Source: Veillonella sp. T11011-6 (GTDB lineage Bacteria; Bacillota; Negativicutes; Veillonellales; Veillonellaceae). From it: 64,000 bases of DNA. The notes beneath the pieces are model-generated. The model worked only from the letters and a program-made list of their open reading frames with translations, was not told where the DNA came from and searched no databases. Below, one piece after another: positions 41,301 to 50,500 of this stretch. Made by a program: the position numbers and the translations under genes. The stretch is from NCBI RefSeq assembly GCF_002959755.1, contig NZ_PPCW01000005.1, forward strand, positions 243,501 to 307,500. Reading direction: 5' to 3'. Numbering within the stretch: position 1 is the stretch's first letter; each line of letters begins with the position of its first letter.

Positions 41301-43965
41301 TTTCACAATCTCTACTAAAAAAGATGTAACATTCGATAATGTAACTGCTAACCAAGCTATTACAGCTCCAAAAGTAAAAGCTACAACTGGTGTTGAAACA
41401 CCTCAAGTTACTGGCTTGACTAATACAGATTGGGTTCCAGGTCAAACACAACCAGTATCTGGTCGTGCAGCAACTGAAGACCAATTGAAAAAAGTTGATG
41501 ACCAAGTAGCAACAAATAAAGATAATATCGACAAAAATACAACAGCAATCGCTCGTAAAATCTCCTTGGGTGGTAACACTGGTACTACAGATGAAAAATC
41601 CTTGAGCACAGGCGATGTGAAATTTAATGTTAAAGGTGAAAACGGTCTTACTACTGTCGCAAATGGCGACGATGTAACTGTTAAACTTGATGATGCTACT
41701 AAAGACAAAATCAATAACGCTGCAAACCAAGATTTGAGCAACTTGACTCCAGCTGGTGAGCAACAAGTTAAAGATTTAGCAGCTTGGAATGTAGTAGCTA
41801 ATAATGGCACTGCAGAAAAAGTTCAAGGTGGCGATACAGTTAAGTTCATCAATGGCGATAACATTGAAATTACACAAAATGGTAAAGACTTCACAGTTGC
41901 TACTAAGAAAGATGTTACTTTCGATACTGTAACTGCAAATGACACAATTACAGCTCCAAAAGTTAAGGCTACAAATGGTGTAGAAACTCCTCAAGTAACT
42001 GGTTTAACTAATACAACTTGGGTTCCAGGTCAAACACAACCTGTATCTGGTCGTGCAGCAACTGAAGATCAATTGAAAGCAGTTGATGATCAAGTAGCAG
42101 CAAACAAAGCTAACATCACTAAAAATGCTGGCGATATTAAAACAAACAAAGATAATATTGCAGCAAACAAAGCTCAAATCGATAAAAACACAGAAGCAAT
42201 TGGTCGTAAGATTTCCTTAGGTGGTGACACAGGTTCTACTGATGAAAAATCCTTGAGCACAGGCGATGTGAAATTCAATATTAAAGGTCAAAATGGTATC
42301 GTTACTGAAGCTAATGGCGACGATGTAACTGTTAAGTTAGATGATGCTACTGCAAATAAAATCAATAATGCAGCAAATACTGATTTGAGCAACTTAACTG
42401 ATGCTGGTAAACAACAAGTTAAAGATTTAGCAGCTTGGAATGTAGTAGCTAACGATGGTACTGCAGAAAAAGTTCAAGGTGGCGATACAGTTAAGTTTAT
42501 CAATGGTGATAACATCTCCATTACTCAAAATGGTAAAGACTTCACAATTGCTACTAAGAAAGATGTTACTTTCGATACTGTAACTGCAAATGATACAATT
42601 ACAGCTCCAAAAGTAAAAGCAACTGATGGTGTAGAAACTCCAGAAGTAACAGGCTTGACTAATAAAACTTGGGTACCAGGTCAAACACAACCTGTATCTG
42701 GTCGTGCAGCAACTGAAGATCAATTGAAAGCAGTTGATGATCAAGTAGCAGCAAATAAAGGAAATATTGCTGCTAACAAAGACGCTATCAATAAAAATGC
42801 TGGTGATATTGCAACAAATAAAGCAAATATTGCAGCAAACAAAGCTCAAATCGATAAAAACACAGAAGCAATCGGTCGTAAGATTTCCTTAGGTGGTAAC
42901 ACAGGTTCTACTGATGAAAAATCCTTGAGCACAGGCGATGTGAAATTTAATATTAAAGGCGAAAACGGTTTAACAACTGTTGCTAATGGTGAAGATGTTA
43001 CTGTTAAGATTGATGATGCAACTAAAGCAAAAATCGATAATGCAGCAAACCAAGATTTGAGCAACTTAACAGATGCTGGTAAACAACAAGTTAAAGATCT
43101 TTCTGCATGGAATGTAACTGCAGCTGGCGGTACTGTAGAAAAAGTACAAGGTGGCGATACTGTTAAATTCCAAGCTGGTGATAACCTTGAAGTAAAACAA
43201 GATAAAACTACTTTCACATACAGCTTGGCTAAAGACGTGAAAGGTCTTAACAGCGTAACTGTAGGTGATGAAAATGGTCCATCTACTAAGATCACTCCTG
43301 CTGGTACAATTGTAAAAGATGCAGCTGGTAACTCTACAACAGTTAACGGTGCAGGTATGACTATCACTCCTGCAAATGCAGCAGCTAGCCCTGTATCTCT
43401 TACTGTAAACGGCTTAAACAATGGTGGCAACCAAATTCATGGTGTTGCACCTGGTACAGCTGATACAGATGCAGTAAACGTAAGCCAATTGAAAGAAACT
43501 AAAGCTGGTTTACAACAAGCTATTAACAATGTAGGCGTTGAAACACAACGTGTTGGTGCTCATGCGGCGGCTATGGCAGCGTTGAAACCAATCCAATACG
43601 ATCCATTGGAACCAACACAAATCATGGCTGGTATTGGTAACTACCGTGGTGAAACAGCTGGTGCAATCGGTCTTGCCCATTACAAAACTGAAGATACTAT
43701 GTTCAATATTGGTGTTACACTTGGTTCTAGCCATAACATGATTAATGCTGGTGTAACTCACAAATTCGGTGGTAGCCGTGATAGAAAAGATGCGATTCCA
43801 GAACGTTATAAAGCTGGTCCTATCAGCTCTATCTACGTAATGCAAGATGAAGTAAGTCACTTGCGTTCCCAAAATGAAGAGTACAAATCCAAGCTTGAAC
43901 AACAACAATCTGAAATTGATGCGTTGAAAGCAGCAGTTAACCAATTGTTGGCAAATAAAGCATAA
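38338..43965 (+). CDS. Trimeric autotransporter adhesin (YadA-like), 1875 residues
   Basis: Surface adhesin. Residues 1-51 form an extended signal peptide: MNKIFKVVWNKSKNCYVVVSE (ESPR-like) followed by a basic stretch and hydrophobic core, cleavage after ALA. Residues about 60-660 are YadA-head repeats of roughly 14 residues (AVGLGNSASVTGVNAVALG, AIGxxAxA). The first neck GTADTDAVNVAQLK is near 670. The stalk (about 680-1700) holds near-identical units containing SLGGNTG, GDVKFN, LDDATK, AAWNVVAN, GDTVKFINGDN, and SGRAATEDQLK necks, plus asparagine-rich coiled coil. The four-strand anchor is at about 1731-1811 (AAAMAALKPIQYDPL ... INAGVTHKFG). A 65-residue coiled coil follows the anchor, which is unusual. 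It belongs with the Veillonella Vta adhesins, known for aggregation and biofilm. Confidence 0.93.
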   Translation: MNKIFKVVWNKSKNCYVVVSEFAKNNSGKKKIVVAGIFAALAMTNANVALAVNEVPTSTGGASVAFGDSATVTGANAVGLGNSASVTGVNAVALGTNVKATTSDAVVIGTAAKAETAAGGVAIGQNAYSKGLYSNTPSVAVGKNSIANGGTAIAIGTSATVNEAGTNFSQGIAIGGGALPGQGATVVGDQAIAIGGNTKALGHSSIVIGGDDADRMTSTKAVYTDINTGKATVATVSDAVKALTGYEIKWRDYNNATADHIGITVGTKGQSGNAGIAIGTGADSKNRIAGALNGVNTSAADNNSVTNAIAIGTGAKANRDNSVALGGGSTTDNPGTKQTSYTLPTGVKAKWSGGESTLEGDIVSFGAAGYERQLKNVAPGEVSATSTDAINGSQLAAIADQIAHKYVSINSDDTPNKDNTGAKANNSIAIGPNASTDTAATSSVAIGDGANTTGRSTVALGLSAQAASANATALGANSIAAEDDTVAVGHGAKATEGNASALGADAIASNIESTAIGHGTAASGASSTALGSRAKAAGTAGVGIGMLANATKDYSIAIGGESSSTADNSIAIGRKSSVSENDGIAIGTRSNASAVKSIAIGDGASATTADGVAIGSKSVASTAAGVAGYNANTGRTDTYANLTGATLTSTLGGVAVGTTNQTRQINYVAAGTADTDAVNVAQLKSVNLAFTGDTGSGDVNLANSKLAVNGDDTYITTTANGKKITIAGKKQDITVANGTATATPGMADSANVADAINKAIDQNKYGWNLSANGEATPEAIEKGNTVDFSGDDNITVARNNKNISVSLKKNLTGLNSASFNNAAGNPTVKIDGDKGINAGDMKVTNVADGVADKDAVNVSQLKKTDDKAEANKAAIARNISLGGNTGSTMEKSLSTGDVKFNVKGANGLTTVAAGEDVTVQLDDATKDKIDNAADKDLSNLNPAGEQKVKDLAAWKVVANSGTAEDVKGGDTVKFINGDNVEITQAGKDFTISTKKDVTFDNVTANQAITAPKVKATTGVETPQVTGLTNTDWVPGQTQPVSGRAATEDQLKKVDDQVATNKDNIDKNTTAIARKISLGGNTGTTDEKSLSTGDVKFNVKGENGLTTVANGDDVTVKLDDATKDKINNAANQDLSNLTPAGEQQVKDLAAWNVVANNGTAEKVQGGDTVKFINGDNIEITQNGKDFTVATKKDVTFDTVTANDTITAPKVKATNGVETPQVTGLTNTTWVPGQTQPVSGRAATEDQLKAVDDQVAANKANITKNAGDIKTNKDNIAANKAQIDKNTEAIGRKISLGGDTGSTDEKSLSTGDVKFNIKGQNGIVTEANGDDVTVKLDDATANKINNAANTDLSNLTDAGKQQVKDLAAWNVVANDGTAEKVQGGDTVKFINGDNISITQNGKDFTIATKKDVTFDTVTANDTITAPKVKATDGVETPEVTGLTNKTWVPGQTQPVSGRAATEDQLKAVDDQVAANKGNIAANKDAINKNAGDIATNKANIAANKAQIDKNTEAIGRKISLGGNTGSTDEKSLSTGDVKFNIKGENGLTTVANGEDVTVKIDDATKAKIDNAANQDLSNLTDAGKQQVKDLSAWNVTAAGGTVEKVQGGDTVKFQAGDNLEVKQDKTTFTYSLAKDVKGLNSVTVGDENGPSTKITPAGTIVKDAAGNSTTVNGAGMTITPANAAASPVSLTVNGLNNGGNQIHGVAPGTADTDAVNVSQLKETKAGLQQAINNVGVETQRVGAHAAAMAALKPIQYDPLEPTQIMAGIGNYRGETAGAIGLAHYKTEDTMFNIGVTLGSSHNMINAGVTHKFGGSRDRKDAIPERYKAGPISSIYVMQDEVSHLRSQNEEYKSKLEQQQSEIDALKAAVNQLLANKA
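40966..43110 (+). repeat. Long tandem stalk repeats in the first adhesin
   Basis: Four units start with the codons for ISLGG(N/D)TG at about 40973, 41560, 42211 and 42874 (steps of about 590, 650 and 660 bases). They are nearly identical in DNA over long stretches; length differences come from added asparagine-rich coiled-coil segments (NKANIAANKAQIDKNTEAIG). Confidence 0.9.
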
Positions 43966-44023
43966 TCATATTGTACATATAGTTAGAACTATGTATATCC
44001 CGTGAATGGATATGTAAAATTAG

Positions 44024-44056
44024 AAAGAGCCTTCCTCGAAAGAGGGGGCTCTTTTT
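44024..44056 (+). terminator. Terminator of the first adhesin
   Basis: AAAGAGCC and GGCTCTTT with inner CTC/GAG form a stem capped by GAAA, then TTTTTAG. Confidence 0.8.
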
Positions 44057-44512
44057 AGTACAAAAATAAAAATAGTTTATTAAAGCTATATCTGTAAAAT
44101 AAAATAGCCTGAAAATTCTAATTTAATGATTAATAAAATTATCGATAAAACTGTATATAAGGAATAATTTATGAATATTTTTAGACGGTGATTAATTTTG
44201 TAATGAAATCTAATATTCTTTTCGTTCTCAATTAGGAGCATAAAAATTCATATAATATGCAATTTATTAAGGTGAATTATAAATGAATTATGATGATACT
44301 GCGTGTTTAAGCATACTCTATGCATAATTGAGATAATAGTAAATATCCAAAAAATATACTTTTAAATTGAGAAAATTAGATGAATTATGGTAAAATTAAA
44401 GATAGGTTTTATAAATGAAAGTCTGTGTAGCTTTCATTATTTCCAGACTGAGAGAAGTGTGGAACATATGATTCATATAGTTGAGGGTTAGTAATTTAAA
44501 GAAGGAAAATGT
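44057..44512 (+). promoter_or_regulatory. Upstream region of the second adhesin
   Basis: About 455 AT-rich bases without a gene. A promoter is likely at 44367-44396: TTGAGA, 18 bases, TAAAAT with a TGG extension. The resulting leader of about 110 bases has two mutually exclusive hairpins: AATGAAAG/CTTTCATT (44414-44421 with 44431-44438) and AGTCTG/CAGACT (44420-44425 with 44444-44449). The TATCGAAAA motif of the first adhesin is absent here. Confidence 0.5.
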
Positions 44513-47500
44513 ATGAATAAGATATTTAAAGTCATTTGGTCTAAGTCTAAACAGTGCTATGTTGTAGTATCTGAAATGGCAAAAAATAAAACAGGGAAAA
44601 AGAAAATCGTAGTAGCTAGTATTTTGGCTGCCTTGGCGATGCAAACTGCAGGCGTAACTGATGTTGCAGCAGCAGCACCACCACCAATAACGGATAAACC
44701 ATCTGATGCTATTGCTCATGGTACTGTTACTAGTGGTAAAACTAATGGCCTAGCTATTGGTAATGCAGCAAATTCTGGTAGCAACCAATCTATTGCAATC
44801 GGCTATAAAAGTGAAGCAAATGCAGCAGAAGCAAATCCTGCATTACCTGCTACAGCAGTGGGGGCTGGTGCTAAGGCAAACGGTTATTCTACAGTTGCAT
44901 TGGGGCTATCAGCTAAAGCAGAAGCTGATAGTGCTACAGCGTTAGGTTCTAAGACTAGTGCCACTGGTGATAAGTCTATAGCCGTTGGTGTTAGTGCTAA
45001 AGCTACAGGTAGATATGCGAGTGCTTTAGGTGCTGATGCTAGTGCTGTTGGTAATGCTACAGCGTTAGGGGCTAACTCCCTTGCTTCCGTAGATGCAGCT
45101 GTAGCAGTCGGTACTGGCTCTAAGGCTACAGGTAACTATGCAAGTGCACTGGGCGCAGATGCGACTGCATCTGATAATGATTCTACTGCATTTGGTCATG
45201 GTACTGTTGCATCTGGTGCATCTTCTACGGCGTTGGGCTCAAGGGCAAAGGCTGGTGGCACTGCTGGTGTTGGTATCGGTATGTCCGCCAATGCGACTAA
45301 AGATTATGGTATTGCTATTGGGGGCGAAAGTTCTTCAACTGGAAATAGCAGTATTGCTATTGGTAAAAAAAGTTCAGTGACAGGGGACAATGGTATTGCT
45401 ATCGGTGTTTCTACTACCTCAAAAGGTGCCAATGGTGTTGCTGTGGGTACTAATGGAACTAAGGCTGATTTAGGCGGTGTCGCAGTTGGTCAAGCTGCTC
45501 AGTCGATTGCATTTAACAGTGTTGCTACTGGTATGAATGTAACTGCTAAAGGTGCTAACTCTGTGGCGTTAGGTGCTAGTGCTACAGCTAATGATGATGG
45601 AACTATTGCCATTGGTTCTTATGGACCTACTCCGACGACTGCTACAGGTAATAAAGCTCTTGCAATCGGCTCCGCAACGACAGCTAATGGTCTAGAATCA
45701 ATTGCCATAGGTAGTCGCGTTAACTCCACATCTCAACATTCTATTGCTATTGGTACTGGATCTAATGCAAGTGCAGTTAAATCTGTTGCTATTGGGCCTG
45801 ATTCTAGAGCTAGTGTTGATGGTGGTGTTGCTTTAGGTCGTGATTCCGTTGCTGATGTAGCAGGCGGTACTGCTAATAAGGGTTATAATCCTAATACAAA
45901 CCGTACAGATGTTTATTCTGGTTTGAATGGCAATGTACTTACTAGTACAACAGGTGCTGTTTCTATTGGTAATGGTAGTACTGTAACACGTCAACTTACA
46001 GGCCTCGCAGCGGGTATAAGAGATACAGATGCAGTTAACGTAGCCCAATTAAAGAGTGTTAACCTTGCGTTCTCTGGTAATGTAAATACTGGCAATGTGA
46101 ATATTGCAAATAGTACATTAGGACTTAAGGGCGATAATACATATATTACAACGGCTGCTAACGGTCAAAATCTTACAATTTCCGGTAAAACACAAAATAT
46201 TAATGTCACAAATGGTCAAGCTTCTGCAAATGCTGCAGGCATGGCTGATTCTAGAAATGTAGCAGATGCTATCAATAAAGCTATTTCTGCCAATGCATAT
46301 CATTGGAAATTAGCGGCTGACAGGGATCCTAGTGCTCCTGAAGTAATTAATAAATCAGATACTGTAATCTTTGGTGGGGACAACAATATTACAGTAACTC
46401 GTAGTGGCAAAAAAATTACTACTTCTTTGAATAAGGCGATTACTGTAGATACTGTGAAAGCTAATAGATCTGTTACGGTTTCTTCTGGTGGCAATCAAAT
46501 TACTCTAGATGGTTCAAACGGGGCTGTTTCTGGTAGATCTTTTACAGGCCAATCTTTCACAGCTGGCAATAATGTATTAAGTAATACAACACTGCAAATG
46601 GGTTCACCTACGGGTCCTAAAAATGTAACCATTACTGGTGATGGTTTAACTGCGAAAAATGGTACAAGAACTGTTAAGTTTGGTACCGATGCTATTAATG
46701 CAGGGGGACAGCAAATTACAAATGTTTCCAGTGGTGGTAATATAGGTACTAATGCAGCGAACATTACAGATGTAAAGAATGCTGTAGATGCTGTTACATT
46801 AAAACTAGATACAAATTCTAAAACTGGTACTGTTAAACTAAGTGAAAGTCCACTTAAAGTAATCGGTGCTAATGGTATTAGAACTGATTTAGTTGGTACA
46901 AATAATGGTAGTCTTGTAGTTGGGTTTGATAATAATACTATCAATGCGACAACTAAAGGTATTGGTCTAACTGGTGATTCTGGTACTACAGGTTTAAAAT
47001 ATTTAAAAGATGGCGATGCAACCTTTAAAGTATATGGCGATAGTAATTTAGTTACTACAAAGGCCTCTACTACAGGTGTTCAAGTAGCTGTTGATCAAGC
47101 TAAGGTTAAGGATTTAGCTGTAACTGCTGTAACGGTAAGTAAAGCTACACCAGCGGATAATCCTATTACAGTAACACCTACAGCAGGTACTAATTCTAAG
47201 GATTATGCTATTGGTATCGATACTACAAAGCTAGCTAATCAAACACAATTGACATACAAAGCTAATGGTGCCAATGAAAATAAAGTATCCTTGGCAAATG
47301 GTTTAAACTTTACAGATGGTACTTTTACAAAAGCTACGGTAGGTACAAATGGTACTGTAACTATTTCTACTGCCACAGAAACTATTACTAATGACGCTGA
47401 TGGTAAAGCTAAAGTAAATAGTCCTACAGATGGTTTAGCGACTGCTAAAAATGTAGCGGACTCTATCAATAAAGCTGTTGATGGTTTATCTCAAAATCTT

Positions 47501-50500
47501 ACTGTTTCTGATGGTGCTACAGATGGTACTGTAAATCTTAAGAATCAAAAACTTACTGTTTCCGGTACGAATGGTGTGTCTACAACTGTAAATGGCCAAA
47601 CTGTTACAGTTGGTCTTGATACAGCTACAAAAACTAAAGTAGATAATGCGTCCACAGCAGTAGCTCGTAACATCTCTCTTGGTGCAGATAGCGGCACAGC
47701 ATCTAGCCAATCCTTAAAAGATGGTGATGTGGCATTCAATGTGAAAGGTGCGACAGGTGACTTAGTATCTACGAAGATGAATGGTAACACTGTTGAAATT
47801 TCCACTAAACGTGCGGCAATTACTAGCGATGCTAATACAGGAGCAGCATCTGTTACAGGCGATGATGGCTTAGCAACATCTAAAAATGTAGCTGATGCTA
47901 TCAATAAAGCAGCTGATGCGGCTAAAGCCGGTGCAGCATGGAATCTTACAATAAATTCCAGCACAACTGATAAAACAACTGTACAAGGTGGGGACACAGT
48001 AGATCTTATCAATGGCGATAATATCGTAATCACTCAAGATGGTACAGATAAAAAGAAAATTACTGTAGCCACAAAGAAAGATCTTACAGTAGATTCTATT
48101 ACTGCTGGTAACACAGTAATGAATACATCTGGCTTAACAAATGGTACGACTGCTATTACAGGTACTGGTATCACAACAGATAAAGTAACTGTAGGAGGTA
48201 TCTCCATTGATAAAACTGATGGTATCAACGGTGGTAACAAAACAATTACTAATGTTGCTAGTGGTGGTACAACTGATTCCAATGCAGCAAATATTGGTGA
48301 TGTAAAGCAAGCTGTTGCTAACTTGTCTCAAAACCTAAATATTACAGATGGTACAAATAACGGTACTATTGATCTTAAAAACCAAAAACTTAATGTAGCT
48401 GGTACAAATGGTGTAACTGCAACTGTAAATGGTCAAACTATTACAGTTGGTTTAGATGCAGATACTAAAACTAAAGTTGATAATTCTTCTAATGCAGTAG
48501 CTCGTAATATTTCCCTTGGTGCAGATAGTGGTACACCATCTAGCCAATCTTTAAAAGATGGTGATGTAGCATTCAATGTTAAAGGTGCTACTGGTGACTT
48601 AGTATCTACTAAGATGAATGGCAATACTGTAGAAGTTTCTACAAAACGTTCCACTATCAACAGTGATGCTGCAGGTACTGCCTCTGTTACCGGTGATGAT
48701 GGTTTAGCAACTGCTAAGAACGTGGCCGATGCTATTAACAAAGCGGCTAGCCAAGCTAAAGATGGTGCAGCATGGAAACTATCTGCTAATGGTGATACAC
48801 CGACTACTGTAGCCGGTGGCGACACTGTAGACTTTACTGGTGATAACAATATTACAGTTACACAAACTGGTAAAAATATTGCTACCACATTAAATAAAGA
48901 CCTTAAAAAAATGAACACCATTTCCTTTGAAAATGGTCTAGGTGAAACAATCAAGTTTGATGCTGTAAATTCTAGTGGTACATTTACTTCTCCAGGTGAA
49001 GGTGCTTATACCAAAATTAATCATGATGGTTTAAGAATTAATAACGGTGTAGCTGAAAATCAACCTAATACGGCAAATACTTATTTAAATGTTGGTTCGT
49101 TATCTTTACAATCGGGGCCTAATAGCAGTGCTCTTACATCTAAATCTCTCTTGTTTAGTGATGAAGATGGCAATAATGCGGAAGGCGGCGCAACAGGTAT
49201 GGCCTTCCAAAATGCAGCAGGTAAAACAATCCAATTTACCCTTGATGAAATCAATGCTGGTGGCAACAAAATTAAAGAGGTTGCGGAAGGTACAGATGAT
49301 ACTGATGCAGTAAATGTAAAACAATTGAATGATACTGTAGCTCGTCAAACGTTGACATACCGTGCTAATAGTGCCGCTGATGCAGATGCTAAGTCTGTTA
49401 AATTATCTAAAGGCTTAGACTTTGTAGATGGCACAATGACAAAGGCTACTGTAGATAATGATGGTAAGGTAAAATTTGATATTAATGATGATACTAAGAC
49501 CAAAATCAATGATTCTGCAGCGGCTGTGAGTCGTAAGGTTTCCCTTGGTGCAGATAGTGGTACTGTATCTAGCCAATCCTTAAAAGATGGGGATGTAGCG
49601 TTTAATGTAAAAGGTGCTACAGGTGATTTCATCTCTACGAAGATGAATGGCGATACTGTAGAGGTATCTACAAAACGTGCGACTATCGATAGCAATGCCA
49701 CTACAGGTGCAGCCTCTGTCACAGGTGATGATGGCTTAGCAACAGCTAAAAATGTAGCGGATGCTATCAACAAGGCAGCTAAAGCAAGCACTGATGCCAT
49801 TAACTTGAAATTTGCTGGCGATACGAATACATCTGCCGGTGTTGTAAATCTTAAAGATGATACATTGGGTATCAAAGGCGACGGTAAATATGTAACAACT
49901 GATGCAGATGGTAAGAACTTAACTGTAAAAGTATCCGAAGCAGAGGTTAAGAAATCTGCTGTCAGTGCAGTTACAGTAAGTACTGATACAACTGATGCGG
50001 ATAATCCGTTGACTGTTACAGGTACACCAAGTGCAGATGGCACAACTAAGGACTACAAGGTAACTATTGATGGCGCTAAAGTTGCGACTAAGACTAAATT
50101 GTCTTATAAAGCAAATGATGGTACAGCTAAGCAAGTATCCTTGGCTGATGGTATGAACTTTAAAGATGGTACGTTAACATCTGCTACTATCGATGATGCA
50201 GGCGTTGTTAAATATGATGTAAAAACAGCGGCTATTACAGCTGGTACAGATGGCACTGTTACAGGCCCTGCTACTGATGGTGTGGCAACAGCTAAGAATG
50301 TAGCAGATGCTATTAATGCAGCTAAAAAAGCATCTAAAACAGAAATTACTGCTAATGATGATGAAGCGGCTAACGCAACAACTGGCAATGTAAAATTAAC
50401 GTCTACAACTGCTGCAGATGGTCATACAATTTACAATGTAAAACTTAATGATACATTGACATTTGGTACTGGTGCTAATGCCATTGTTATTGATGGTACA

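Noticed and set aside
42040..42900. Possible CRISPR-like array
   Set aside because: The repeats are hundreds of bases long and lie in frame within the adhesin stalk, with no short direct repeats and unique spacers and no cas genes.
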